Shown one piece after another: positions 11,733 to 22,358 of a stretch of 64,000 bases of DNA. Both the position numbers and the translations under genes were made by a program. The stretch lies in NCBI GenBank assembly GCA_963678705.1, contig OY783205.1, positions 11,470,001 to 11,534,000 on the forward strand, in the 5' to 3' direction. The DNA comes from Panorpa germanica (lineage: Eukaryota; Arthropoda; Insecta; Mecoptera; Panorpidae). Within the stretch, counting starts at the first letter, position 1. Each line of letters opens with the position of its first letter. Below the pieces are notes generated by a model, which saw only the letters and a program-made list of their open reading frames with translations, was not told the origin of the DNA and did no database searches.

Positions 11733-12152
11733 TAGTTTATAAAATAGATTGACACCTATCAAGGCATCTACGCTCGATGGTTTGCAGAATTCCGGATCCG
11801 CAAGTGCAATATTTTTTGGAATTTCAAACTGCGAGGGATTTATATGCGCCGACAGCATTGCCCTACTTATGTTTGGAACTATAAGAAATTCTATGTTTTT
11901 CGAGAATTTATTAAAACGCGATTTAATAGTAGCACGGGTGCTGTATTTAACGTTCGTGCATAGGTCATCGACTCCGCTGACCAAAATGTTGACTTCAATA
12001 CGGTTCAGCGCTAAAAACTTAGCCGTGGCTTCCGTAATGAAATGAGCCTGAGAACCTGCGTCTAAGAAGACTCTACAAGTTTTTGTAACGCCTTCTGGAT
12101 TTACCAGATCCACTACGGCAGTGGCTAACAAGTCTTCTGACGATACGCGCAT
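11733..12152 (-). pseudogene. BEL/Pao aspartic protease region
   Basis: The minus-strand frame contains the retroviral-type protease motif FLDAGSQAHFI (usual family form D-S-G-S-Q) followed by NRIEVNILVSGV and ALIGVNLFYKLL. The protease cleaves the Gag-Pol polyprotein. The last eight apparent residues of the open frame are Helitron sequence (11700-11732); the true continuation is at 8208. The Ala in place of Ser in the active site is tolerated in some retroelements but not typical for BEL. Confidence 0.88.
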
Positions 12153-13206
12153 CTGACGATCTAGGCATCTCCGAATGAGATGCTGTTTCTATTGGAATAT
12201 TATTAAACGAGGATGAGGGTTTATTGAAGTGAAGAACAGTGTGATGTTGTTGTTTACATTTGCAACACGTGCCAGAAGTGCACTTGGAGACAGAGCGGCC
12301 CTCGCGCAGACAATTAATGCACCAGTTACTCTTTCTTGCTAGTTCATATCTAGCAAAAGGATCTAACAATATGAATTGTTCACAGTTGCTGATGTAATGA
12401 TTGCTACCTTGCCAATGAATACAATTACGCTTTTGGGTTGCCGTTGTTGCAAAGACTTGCCTTGAGTGGCCGATATCTCGACCCTTACCTCTTGAACGAT
12501 TATACTGAGGATTAACAGATTGAGGGACTACTTGAGCTCGCATACTTTCGAAATTAGCTCGCTTTGTTAAGAAGGCAATCATTTGGTCGATATTGGGCTT
12601 GGTCAAGGTGCAATAATGCTCTTCCCACAGTTCACGAACGTGCTCATGTAATTTGTCGCGAAGAATAACAATTAATAACGATTCACAAGAATCAACAGGT
12701 TCTCCTAGAGTTTTTAAAACACGTAAATTCTTCTGTACATGATCGATAAACGATCGTGTAGAGAAGTTGTTTGAAACTGCCGGTGTATTAAGTAGAGATT
12801 AAATATATTTTTCTTTTATAATTTGTCTATTATCATATCGTTCTTTTAATAGCTTCCACGCTAATTCATAATTCTGAGATGACGATTCAATGGAGGCAAT
12901 AACCTCTTTCGCTTCACCCCTCAGACAATCTTTTAAATAACTTAGTTTGCGAACTGTGGGTAAAGTGTTATCGTCATCGACCAAGGAGTTAAACAGGTCA
13001 CAAAATCCTAACCAAGTGTTAAATGACCCGTCGAATGTTGGCAAATGAATAGTTGGTAAAGGTGCTTTATTCCAAAAATTTGTATTGTGCCCGCCTAATT
13101 TATTACTACGCACGGGTGGTGAACTATTTAATTGATTTTGGGTCTGAGGACTGTTGCTCAATGATTCTAGGCCTAGATTATAAGTTGATAATACCGGTGT
13201 TCCCAT
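12073..13206 (-). pseudogene. BEL/Pao gag
   Basis: From 13206 leftwards: LPTFDGSFNTWLGFCDLFNSLV and LSYLKDCLRGEAKEVI with LLKERYDNRQ (the DUF1759-type capsid region of BEL gag), interrupted by a stop after KEKYI (12799). The open continuation holds LGEPVDSCESLL and LWEEHY in a shifted frame, and after 12606 LTKPNIDQMIAFLTKRANFE and zinc-finger cysteines (WCINCLREGRSVSKC, CCKCKQQHHTVLHF). Gag forms the particle core and packages RNA. Two frame breaks are visible; the N-terminus upstream of 13206 is degraded to about 13300. Confidence 0.87.
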
Positions 13207-13866
13207 AATACTACTAGCAGTGGATACCCTAGAACCAGATGGATTGGGAGAATTTGTTTTTTGCGAATCTAAAATTTTAGTGGCCTTAGCGCATGCTTTC
13301 TAATACTGATCCTCGAACTCATCTCTATATTGATGCTTTTCCTCCGGAACACATCCCTACTCATCCGCTACCAATAAGTCTATCTCTATAAGTTTGCTTT
13401 ATATCGTCGTATTTACTTTTTAACATTCAAGAACACTCTTCCGAATCATTACTGAGAAGGTTCACGAATGATGTTAGAGCTCGTCTTGCGTTTGATCTTT
13501 AAAAGTCTAACTTGCCCTTCAGCCATAAATAATTAATGGGAATTTTGTTTAAGGTAAAAATATGTACGAACAATGGTAGGATAATTGGCGAATTTGGAAA
13601 ATAGGATGAGTAATTGATCGGAATTAAATGAGTGCTAAGGATTATTGGTGAATCAACTGACTTACTTGATCACGTCGATGTATTGTTCTGCATCCGCAGT
13701 GAAGACGATTTGAAGTTTTAATGAAGAACGGCACTCCGGTTATGATTATGCAAATGCTGATTTGTTGCTTGTATAATTCTTTGCATATAAAATGTTTGAT
13801 TGCACACGATTAATGTAGTTGTTTCTACCATCTGATTATTCTGGTTCACTGTTCACTATCTGGCTA

Positions 13867-13877
13867 TCGAAGGACCA
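13867..13877 (-). promoter_or_regulatory. Candidate primer binding site of BEL/Pao element 1
   Basis: On the minus strand TGGTCCTTCGA lies one base inside the 5' LTR. The same 11-mer follows the 5' LTR of the unrelated BEL/Pao copy at 56683 (56991-57001), eight bases inside. This is where reverse transcription is primed in the family. I do not name the tRNA. Confidence 0.7.
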
Positions 13878-13878
13878 A

Positions 13879-14257
13879 TGTTTGAATCGCGATTATTTTA
13901 TCGCGATTATTTTTGCGATGTTGTACGATGATGTTGTCGAATTTTGTGAAGAAAACCACGAATATTTTTTCGTTTGTAATTAAATTGATGTATTAAAAAC
14001 TATCAACTACAAGCAACTGTGCCAATGAAGAAATGCCTTTGTTCCTCGAATATAATAGTTAAGTTAACAGTAAAATTAAAATAAACATAAGTACAATGGA
14101 ATCAAAATTACAATATTACCAGCACAAGCCTTAGACTAAGAATGAATACAAAATTTATAATCAATTGACATTTCTAACAACAACAAAAAAATAAAATTAC
14201 AAAACTGATGTGGTCCATCAGCTGGTTCTGCCTATTAAGGGCTTATAGTATGCAACA
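13879..14257 (-). repeat. 5' LTR of BEL/Pao element 1
   Basis: 379 bp; ends tgtttg...gcaaca and is flanked on the right by the target duplicate attaa (14258-14262). It is longer than the 3' LTR by a 14-bp internal duplication near 13890. Confidence 0.93.
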
Positions 14258-14262
14258 ATTAA

Positions 14263-14788
14263 TATTAATAATATAAATATTAATAATATATCAGTAATTT
14301 ATCTTATATAACACTAACCCTGTAAATTTGCCTTTATTGATAAAATAGTGTAGAAATTCAGGTGGATTTTACAAAAATGTTTATCTTATATGTCCTCTCG
14401 ATATAAATTTTTTTATGTTACAGGTTATGTATGGGGGTCAAAATATAACCATTTTAGGTTATGCTCTTAGTTCTTAGTTCTATTAAGTTATTGAAGCAGT
14501 GCGATCGTATGGAGGTATGAATAATAGATTCTTATGAGCAAAAAATAATAATAATATTTAAAAATTTTAGTGTTTGTTAAATATTTTATATTATTAAATT
14601 ATCTATTTAATTTAAGATAGTTCTTAAAACATATTCTATAAACATTAAAATCAACGGTCTAGTGAGGTCGGTGTGACCACTAATTAAGAGTTGTTACACT
14701 GACCAAGAATGCCATGATGCGCTTATCTAACAAAACCATTTAACAAAAGCCATGTGTTAGTGACAAGAAAAGGAACTCACTAGAAAGT
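14263..14788. other. Non-coding, AT-rich
   Basis: No gene or RNA recognised. Short ATT/AAT-rich stretches lie at 14260-14290; the last 100 bases may be the 5' UTR of the LINE ORF1 that follows. Confidence 0.45.
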
Positions 14789-15720
14789 ATGGCGTATGCC
14801 ATAGAAGACACGATAGCAATCATCCAAGAAAAGCATCAAGAACTAGTAAATCCGCAAGATGTTTGGCAAAACGTTTTAAAGAACAAGAAAATAGATAGTC
14901 CAGATTGACTTACGAATGTAAGGCAAAAAACACTAGGGGATTACTGGTTAAACCCAATACCAATAGCGAATAGGTTCGACGAACTCTCTGATGCTAATGC
15001 ATCAGAAGAAGTTAAAGCTATAGATAACAAACTACCACCACTCTTTATATATGGTGTCAACGATATCAAACCGCTCACTAGCCTGCTAGATACGCACGCC
15101 AAAAACGTTTACCAAAGTAAGATCATCGGAGGATCACAACTAAAGCTACAGCTCCAGGATATTAAAACCTACCAAATATCGTGAAACTCTTATAGGATAG
15201 GAACACTGAGTTCCACACAAAGCAAAAGAAAACGGAAAAAAACTACAAAGTGGTGGTAAGATACCTGCATCACTCCACGGATGAATCTGACATACGGAAC
15301 GAATTAGGAAACCATGAGAACAAGGTCGTTCGAGTTACCAACATTAAACAAAGAACCACTAAAATTCCTCTACCTTTTTTCTTTGTAGAAATAGAACAAA
15401 GACCTAACAAAAAAGACATCTTTGACCTGGAATTCCTACTTAATTGTAAAATTAAAATTAAATTACCAAAATTGAAAAGAGAGGTACCGCATTGTACAAA
15501 ATGCAAAAGGTAAAGTCAAACTAAAACTTACTGTTACAGAAACGCAAGATGTGTTAAATGCGCAGGCGATCACCATACCAGCCAGTGTGACTGGAAGAAC
15601 AAAGTAAGCGAAAAAGTAAAATGTCTTCTCTGCTGTAACAACCACACCGCCAATTACAAAGAATGCGATGTCTATAGGCAAATCGTTGAGCGCAAATTTC
15701 CTCCACTTAGTCACATATTT
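14789..15720 (+). pseudogene. Jockey-like LINE ORF1, decayed
   Basis: From ATG 14789 (MAYAIEDTI) a frame with one stop runs to about 15183 and includes DYWLNPIPIANRFDEL and PPLFIYGVNDIKPL, the usual start of the ORF1 core. After a short damaged section it resumes at 15250 (VVRYLHHSTDESDIRNEL, TKIPLPFFFVEIEQ: the PRE_C2HC-type domain) and the zinc knuckles follow with a stop in the first (HCTKCKR, stop) and then CVKCAGDHHTSQC and CLLCCNNHTANYKEC. Its C-terminal part continues beyond a later LINE insertion, at 16639-16800 (ELKVMMKSFVEQMSTMLNL). It binds RNA in living relatives; here it is inactive. Confidence 0.82.
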
Positions 15721-15778
15721 TTAGAAACGTTGCTCCATTACTAACACGCCAAGTCCAGACAGACACCTTCTTTGCACA

Positions 15779-16624
15779 TTTATTTTTTTTATTTTTTTTT
15801 ATTTATTAAATTTATTAGCACCTCCAAGGCTTCCGCCCATATGTGCTGCTTTTTCCACTTATTCTATCCCCCTTAATTTTACATTTCAATTACATTAATA
15901 TATGTTTATATAGGAACAAATAAAATATGTACAAAGTAACTTATAATAACTCATTTTATCTAATTTACTGTTCAATCTCATCCACCGTGAAATTATCCCA
16001 ATTCCCTTGCTCTAATTTCTCTCCTTCACTTCCTATTATTGTCTCTGCATCTCTTCTTCTTCTTACTTCATCATTCTTTAATAGCATTTTCCTAGTTTCA
16101 AAAATCTCCTTCGCATACTCATTATAGTATCGATACCTAATCTCTTCATTTACTAGATACTCTAGACTTCCAATTTCTCTGACTTTTATTCTATCTTGAA
16201 ATTTCACTCTCGCTTCATAGTAGTCTGGGCATTCTTTTAATATATGCATTAGTGTTTCCCGTTCACCACATCTGCACCTATCATTACTCTCAACTCCAAG
16301 CTGGACTAACTTTGCTTTAATAGATCCATGGCCGCTTATTAAAAAGGATAAATACAGTTCAGGTTGAAACCACTTATTTTGCTTTACAAACTTGACATTC
16401 TTAATGTGGTGATAAGTTGTTTTTCCCTTTTACGTTATATCCATCTGTTCTGCCATGTAGTCATCAGTTTCTCATTCACTGCATTTTTAACATTTACAAT
16501 TCTGTTTTCATGGTCTACCTCATCCCCATCTAGTGTTTCAATAGTAATTCCGTCAAATGACATTTGCAAGTTTTTCCTGATATAATAGTTCATTCCTGTT
16601 TTAATTACTTGCAAGTCTATTATT
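15779..16624 (-). mobile_element. 5'-truncated LINE inserted in the Jockey-like ORF1, with 14-bp TSD
   Basis: The insertion begins on the left with a T-rich stretch (the A-rich 3' tail on the minus strand) and is flanked by accttctttgcaca (15765-15778) and accttctatgcaca (16625-16638), a 14-bp target duplication with one mismatch. These ends give an 846-bp insertion containing only the 3' end of an ORF2 and the 3' UTR, the expected product of target-primed reverse transcription. Confidence 0.85.
15965..16620 (-). pseudogene. LINE ORF2 C-terminus (zinc-knuckle end), truncated
   Basis: Reading leftwards from 16620: GMNYYIRKNLQMSFDGI and KLMTTWQNRW, a frameshift and a stop near 16435, then SGHGSIKAKLVQLGV, CRCGERETLMHILKECPDYY and a charged tail ending at 15965. 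The C-x-C...H...C cluster after RT is usual in R1-, LOA- and I-like LINEs. RT and endonuclease are not present. The 95-codon end section is open. Confidence 0.75.
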
Positions 16625-16757
16625 ACCTTCTATGCACAGGTGGTGAATAACCAGACAAAGAAAACCTAATTAAAATAAGAGCAACTAAACCTTAGTTGGT
16701 CGAACGTGCAGTCAATTGACATCGCTGAACTAAAAGTTATGATGAAAAGTTTTGTGG

Positions 16758-18145
16758 AACAAATGAGTACAATGCTTAACCTCATCACAACCTTAGTCTC
16801 ACGTTTGCCAATATCTTTACGTTCTTAAGAATCGCACTCTGAAACGCCAATGGTGTTACGAAATACAGCCAAGAAGTAAATTCCTTCCCCGTAAACCAAA
16901 ACATTGACATTGTGCTAGTTTCTAAAACGCTCTTTACCACTAGAAGCTATATGATAATCCCTACCTACAGAATATATGACACAAAACATCCGGACAATAA
17001 AGCGCATGGAGGAACAGCTATCATCATTAAGTCTTCTGTTCAGCATCACGAAACTAATGAATATCGCGAAGACTTCCTGCAAGCAACAACCATTTTTATA
17101 AAGGAGCTGAACAGACATTTAACTATTTCCAACTATCTCCAGATATTTAAATATACTGTCTATATATACTATATATATAAACTACAAAGTAGTTTAAGTA
17201 GTATGAAAGAGGCCCTAAATCAAGGAGTTATTCTCTTCAATAATGTTACAAGAGAAGCCGCCGAAGAAGCCACTCCTCAAAGAAATGTCTTCAAGAGTGT
17301 AAATAGGTGCCTCCTATAATTAAAGAAGAATGTTGCCGAAAAAACAAAATTGAGAAGATCAAGGCAAAACAGGCTCCTATGTGAAAAAACAAAATTCAAC
17401 GGTGCATGCAAGGAACTCAAATGGATGCTAGAAGACTTGAAAGATAAACTACTGCAAAATTATTTAAGTAATTTAACTGCTACAAAGACTATCTATTATT
17501 CACTGTGGAAAGCAAACGGGCTAGAACCAACAGTGAAAAAGCCACAATTTTCGCTGATTACTTCTAAGAAGTTTTCAAATCATTTTCTACAACCTTCAGT
17601 GAAAATGAAGAGCAATACATTCATGAGTTTTAAAAGTCCCATCGCAGCCAGGCGAACCTATAAAACTTGTAAAACGTATAAGTGTCAAAGAAACACAAAA
17701 CCTAATAAAGTTTAATATGAAAACTAAAAAAGCACTATTGACAAGATAAACGGAATAATTCTAAAGAACTACCGGCGTTTGGTTTTTTATTTCATGTATA
17801 GTGTTTATTGTTGCTGTTTGAAAAAACGATTTCTCAGCTGTTACAAGTGAACTATTATTTTTTGTTTTATTTAGAAAATTTCTAATTGTTTTTTTGTTTG
17901 AAGCTGGTTTGTTGTTCCTTTGTCTATTGGTTTACTACTACTACTACTGCTACAATGCATCCTCTGTAACTTGCTTAATAATCGTCTTTACAGTTAATGC
18001 ATTTTTGTAGTTCCTATTTCCCTTTTCTACATTCTGCTGTCGGATGAGCATTTGCACATTTTACACATCTAGGTTATCTCTTGCAGAATTTATATTTGTG
18101 TCCAAATCCTTGGCATCGTTTACACTGAGGCACTAGTGTTGATTT
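16758..18145 (+). repeat. Left arm of a 1.39-kb inverted repeat
   Basis: This 1,388-bp segment recurs in reverse orientation at 24179-25570 with very few differences (the 121 residues coded at 17350-17715 are identical in the other arm). Each arm is the same chimera: LINE endonuclease/linker sequence pointing one way (16758-17776) fused to an ORF1 segment pointing the other way (17777-18145). Spacer about 6.0 kb. Confidence 0.9.
16822..17776 (+). pseudogene. Jockey-like LINE ORF2: endonuclease start and linker, truncated
   Basis: The endonuclease begins LRIAL, stop, NANGVTKYSQEV (the usual LxIxxWNANG start, with Trp changed to a stop) and continues NIDIVLVSKT (the ISET catalytic region), TKHPDNKAHGGTAI and HHETNEYR. 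An AT-rich damaged stretch at 17140-17190 replaces the middle of the domain. From 17350 the linker before RT is readable (YYSLWKANGLEP). The sequence ends abruptly at 17776 where ORF2 meets an ORF1 running the other way. The RT domain is absent. Confidence 0.82.
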
Positions 18146-18846
18146 TCTTCTTGTTTCCATTCTGATTCTCATCCCCAGGTTTTTTTACAATGTTCATAAT
18201 TGCTTTTAAGTCCTCTTTATTGTCAAATGTGATAATAAGAGAGGTAAAGGTTTCTGGCTAAAGGTTGTGTTTCTCTGTAGTACATTTACAGCATCTACTA
18301 CGTTTAATTTTTTCTCTATGAGATCATTTATAATAGATTACACTGCACAATTAGATTGTAGGCCGCGTGCCATCACTCTTATTTGATGCGTCAGTTTATC
18401 TTCGTAAGTAAACCATTTTAGTTTCATATTATCCAATACATAAACAAGTGCTTTGTATTGCTTATCCTCAGGTACATTGAATTTAATTTTACATTTTTCT
18501 TTCTCAATATGCTATAAATACTGTCGTTTTTACACATTTTTACCATTATCAGTGGAGGCGCATGTGGCTTTCCTTCAATAGGTTTACTAATGAAGGTTGT
18601 CCTAGGTGATGGCTGTTGTGGCGACACATTAGGGAAAGTAATAGCTTTTCGCTTTTTACTCTTTCTGGTGTTGTTTTTCTGAACTGTCCATTTTGTTTCC
18701 CCGGTTAGTTCTTTTTCGTCTGTTTTGTAATTGGTTTCCGTAGGATTTTCTTGAATATTGTTTGTATCAGAAGTGTTCGTGACATGTTCTATGATAGAAA
18801 TTTTTTTTAAAGCAGGTTTATTTGGTCCATGCATGTCTTTAAACAA
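17777..18846 (-). pseudogene. Jockey-like LINE ORF1, minus strand, decayed
   Basis: From about 18846 leftwards the product resembles the intact ORF1 at 38428: ELTGETKWTVQKNN, a basic patch (RKSKKRKAI), SPQQPSPRTTF, then (frameshifted) the RNA-binding core and zinc knuckles at about 18150-18000 (CKRCQGFG..., CVKCANAHPTAEC), and finally SFFQAATINTIHEIKNQ up to 17777. Several stops and frameshifts are visible. The last 369 bases belong to the inverted repeat arm. Confidence 0.8.
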
Positions 18847-18849
18847 ATT

Positions 18850-19051
18850 TAGGAGATATTATATTGTAAAATATAGATATTAAGTTAAAGAATATACAAA
18901 AATAATGCAAAAAAAATTCATTGTTTGTAAAAAAACCAATTAAAAATTTTGATTTTATTAACTACCAGACAAATGTTATTGTTCTGTACTGTACTTTCAT
19001 TGCATGAACTACACTATCTATATCCGGGGTGTCACATTTTACCTACAAAAC
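18850..19051. other. Non-coding spacer
   Basis: A-rich sequence upstream of the ORF1 relic, possibly its 5' UTR; nothing else seen. Confidence 0.4.
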
Positions 19052-19540
19052 ATGGCTTATTTACGCGGGGTAGTAGTTAATGAATTTAAAAAAAGTATGC
19101 TTTCTGTAAAGCCAGTGAAGGGAAAATTTCATTTAGTGAACTATGACTTAGCATTAGAGCAATCACAAAATAGATAATCTGCAATGGTTGAACGCTTGAT
19201 AGGTATAACGCAAAATAAAAACGCATTACAAGGGTGGTTACTTTTGTATCCATTGAAAAGTGCAATGCACTCTGTTATGTTGTCATACCTTAAAATACAG
19301 TCAGACGCTACAGGTGATATTCATTCGAATTTTCATAGCGAATGGAGTAGAAAATGAATTTTAAAAGATGAGCTGGATATTAAAAACATAATCCAGAATA
19401 CAACAGATTCTAATGTTTTGTGGGGTCATCTCTATTGTATCGGGGTCGCAAGAATATTTTCACATACATTTTATGCGGCAAAAAACCAAAATACTGAGAT
19501 CATAATTAAAGCTCCTATACCGATTTTTCAGTCCTTGTGA
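19052..19540 (+). pseudogene. Unidentified coding relic, 163 codons with two stops
   Basis: Starting at ATG 19052 (MAYLRGVVVNEFKKS) one frame remains open for 163 codons except for taa (19175-19177) and tga (19355-19357), much longer than expected by chance in DNA this AT-rich. Readable blocks include SVKPVKGKFHLVNYDLAL, AMVERLIGITQNKNAL, GWLLLYPLKSAMHSVML, NVLWGHLYCIGVARIFSHT and IIIKAPIPIFQ. I do not recognise the family; no LINE, LTR or transposase motif is evident. It lies in the spacer of the inverted repeat, upstream of a (TA)n tract. Confidence 0.45.
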
Positions 19541-20084
19541 TTCATTTTTAGCCTAAACTTAGAAATATTCGTTGTCGAGCTATATGGTTCGATGGTTCAC
19601 ATAAAAAAAAAATAAAAAAAAGCATGTCCTTAAGTTGATGTACTAAAAATTAATATTAAAAAAAATATATATATGTCCTTGGTTGTCATTTGGTAGCCGA
19701 ATCCGTTCGTAAAGATATCTGCAGTGATTTTTTCGCATTGTATGCTTTAATCGGTTGCGATAAGAAAAGTTGCTTGATAGCTATATCACTTGATTTTATT
19801 CAGGAAGATCTTTCATCCTTTGGCAATAAATTTTTACATCTTAAAAGATTCAAATGTGGTCTAACTTTATACCTTTTAACTTACCACTGTGCACTAACCA
19901 ATTTAACTAGCATAAACTGACAGCGAATGAGCTTACAAGCTCATATGTATCAATAGATACAAAGAAATATCTAATAATATTGGGCTTGGCTTAAATTTCC
20001 TTAAAATTATATGTACTTCTAATGCACTACATTGCATTGACTGAAGGCTTCAGCTTAAACGTATATTTGGAAAAAATCTTCGGA
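19541..20084. other. Mostly non-coding; one weak frame at 19690-19920
   Basis: The 76-codon frame 19690-19920 contains FFALYALIGCDKKSC, which faintly resembles an A-L-x-A-L-T-G-C-D motif found in some transposon-associated proteins. It could belong with the relic at 19052, but nothing proves it is coding. Confidence 0.3.
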
Positions 20085-20097
20085 TAGATATATATAT

Positions 20098-20160
<63 letters not shown>
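20085..20160. repeat. (TA)n microsatellite
   Basis: About 75 bases of TA directly left of the LTR-like repeat at 20162. Confidence 0.95.
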
Positions 20161-20161
<1 letters not shown>

Positions 20162-20165
<4 letters not shown>

Positions 20166-21035
20166 ACGACTTTGCAGCCGTCTGAGCATATAAAAATCAG
20201 AGTTATAAAATAATAACTGGAATTAGCAGAAAAGGTTGCGCATCCCTGCACAAATATCAAGACATTTTGATAAGGAAGCTGTTTATTCATCGCCGCATAA
20301 CTTAATACGCGTGTTTCTGGAGATAACATAAACAACTGCATTCTGCGTATATCTGTTATTATTTACATGTGATCTTTCTAGAACCAAATATTACGCGTAT
20401 TGAATGGAAAGTCATAGAAATAGTCGGAAGGTCAAAACAGCGTATTTGGATAATTATAGAAATATTCTGGAAAGTCAAAGATGTCGAGACCAGTCCGCGG
20501 GAATAAGTGAGTCTGCGAGTAATAGTCAGTCCGCGATAGTAAGTCAGTCTGCGAGTAATAGTGAGTCCACAACAGAGAGTCCGTGAGAATAAGTCAATAA
20601 GCCATGAATAATTAAGTATAATATTAAACAGTAATAATTATAAAGAAGTTGTAATTGTTTTTGTGATAATAAATAAAGTCTGTAAAAGTGTAAATCCTTC
20701 TTATTATTTTAATTGTGGCTATTTCCTAATTTAATAAGTTACAACGCGGCTAAATAGTGTAAACAATTGTTCTGCTCGGCAATTAAAAGAACCCCAGTCG
20801 CAGGCGTACTACGGCGTATATATAGAAGGTTCGAGAATCCTAATCTCCCTTCCCTTAATCCTCACTCGCACATACAAATTTTGTACATTTAGCGTCATAG
20901 AAAGTTCCAGAGCCAGACTCCCTTCATCCCCCTTTCACGCCCTTACAAGTTTGTAACATTTGGTGTTAGAAGCTGAAGAGGATAGTTGCGAAGTGCACAT
21001 AAGCCGTCTCCGTGACGCCCACTAAAATTGTAACA
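20162..21035 (+). repeat. LTR-like repeat family, copy 1
   Basis: An 874-bp unit that starts tgttacg and ends attgtaaca and recurs at 42804-43688. Its ends form a short inverted repeat (ttgttac/gtaacaa), as in LTRs. Inside are an AATAAA-type signal near 20665 and a TATATA about 150 bases later (near 20816). Near the right end (20959 on) tttggtgttagaagctgaag looks like a retrotransposon primer-site leader, followed by only about 60 bases before the terminal gtaaca. It could be a solo LTR or a very short non-autonomous LTR element. Both flanks are (TA)n. Confidence 0.7.
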
Positions 21036-21044
21036 ATATATATA

Positions 21045-21116
<72 letters not shown>
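21036..21116. repeat. (TA)n microsatellite
   Basis: TA tract lying between the LTR-like repeat and the gypsy LTR. Confidence 0.93.
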
Positions 21117-21120
<4 letters not shown>

Positions 21121-22070
21121 GCGTTATTTTTTAAGATAGATTAATTTTAAGTTAAGTTATATTTAGTTTTAAGAAATAGAAATAAGTTATCTGTAATATA
21201 GGTTAAGATCTTTGATAATATTAGTTATATTATAAAAGTACTCTCGACACCAGATGTGACATGTGAACCCTGAAAACCTCAAACCCAGACACTCGCTATA
21301 GTGTTTGCTGACGAGTCTTTACGGGCACATGCGGTAGAAGCATTAGTCAGAGTGTCGTGTGCAAAAAGCATTGAGAAGTAAAGATGGCTACCAGTTGAAT
21401 ACATAGGTTGTATCAGGGTCCATACTTTTGTGTTAAAATCATAGTTAAATTAATTACTAGGTGTAATATAATTGTTATTGTGATTATTGTGAACAATGTT
21501 AGTTAGACAGCAAATGTAATGTTTAGTACTAAGGTGTATTTTCATTAAGGAATATTGTGCTGATAACTATGGACAATTGTACTACGTATTACGGGAGTAA
21601 TGCATAGAGAATTACAAAATGGCGAAAGAATAATGCTAGGTTGCATTTGGTCGTTATTGTGTGTTAAAATCATAGTTGAATTAATTACTAGGTGTAATAT
21701 AATTGATATTGTGATTAGCGTAAACAATAGAGTTGGACAGCAAATTTAATGTTTAGTACTAAGGTGTATTTTCATTAGGAATATTGTGTTGTTAACTATT
21801 GGACAATTGTACTGCGTATTACGCGTGTAATGCAAAGATAAGTAAAACATTGTAAAGAACTATATTGTATTTAATCTAGTGTATTTTGTCGTAAATATCA
21901 TTAAGATTAATTAACTTTATGTAGATGTAATATTGTGACTTTGATAAGTGATTAAACTAGTAATAGCCAAATTATGTGTTTACTCATTGTAAAGTAACTA
22001 TATTGTTGTATTGTACATCAACTGGAGGCTGATGTAAATTGTAACTTATAATTGTGGGAAAGTACCTACA
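21117..22070 (+). repeat. Ty3/gypsy LTR (5' LTR or solo)
   Basis: It starts tgtggcgtta after (TA)n and ends near ctaca at 22070, or about 50 bases earlier; the end is uncertain. It is homologous to the split LTR at 63518-63018 plus 56677-56532 (minus strand): shared ctctcgacaccag, attactaggtgtaatat, gattaattaactttat and aactatattgtt, in the same order. A 231-bp block is duplicated in tandem (21430 and 21661). The LTR would carry promoter and poly(A) signals of the element. Confidence 0.7.
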
Positions 22071-22294
22071 AATTGGGACTCGAACCGGGATGTGTGCAGA
22101 GTCAAAACCTACAGATTATGATCTCAACAGATGGTTAGAGATATAACCTACAAATTGTGAGCTATCAATAGTGATTGAATAGTTATAGGCTGCATAATAG
22201 AATCGCAACACGTGGTTGTTAATTCTAACCTGCAAAACGGAGTCTGTACCGAGATGGGAATGGATTCAAAAACTACTAATGTAGATAAAAAACC

Positions 22295-22297
<3 letters not shown>
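22071..22297 (+). other. Probable gypsy leader
   Basis: Sequence right after the LTR: ttgggactcgaaccgggatg followed by repeats of cctaca(a/g)att, as in untranslated leaders of gypsy elements. No gag gene follows; the sequence runs into a TA tract. Confidence 0.45.

Positions 22298-22355
<58 letters not shown>
22298..22355. repeat. (TA)n microsatellite
   Basis: 58 bases of TA at the boundary between gypsy leader and R1-like LINE. Confidence 0.93.

Positions 22356-22358
<3 letters not shown>

Larger units (their letters stand above)
5135..14257 (-). mobile_element. BEL/Pao LTR retrotransposon 1, complete ends, defective, host of a Helitron
   Basis: Two LTRs (5135-5499 and 13879-14257) start tgtttg and end gcaaca and are flanked by the same 5 bp, attaa (5130-5134 and 14258-14262), a typical BEL/Pao target duplication. 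Gag and pol lie on the minus strand in the order gag, protease, RNase H, integrase. A Helitron (8209-11732) is inserted in pol; without it the element would be about 5.6 kb. Most of the reverse transcriptase domain is deleted at about 7785, and several stops and frameshifts are present, so the copy is non-autonomous. Confidence 0.93.

Noticed and set aside
22073-22092. tRNA gene
   Set aside because: gactcgaacc resembles the complement of a tRNA T-loop, but no cloverleaf can be built around it; it fits a retrotransposon leader.
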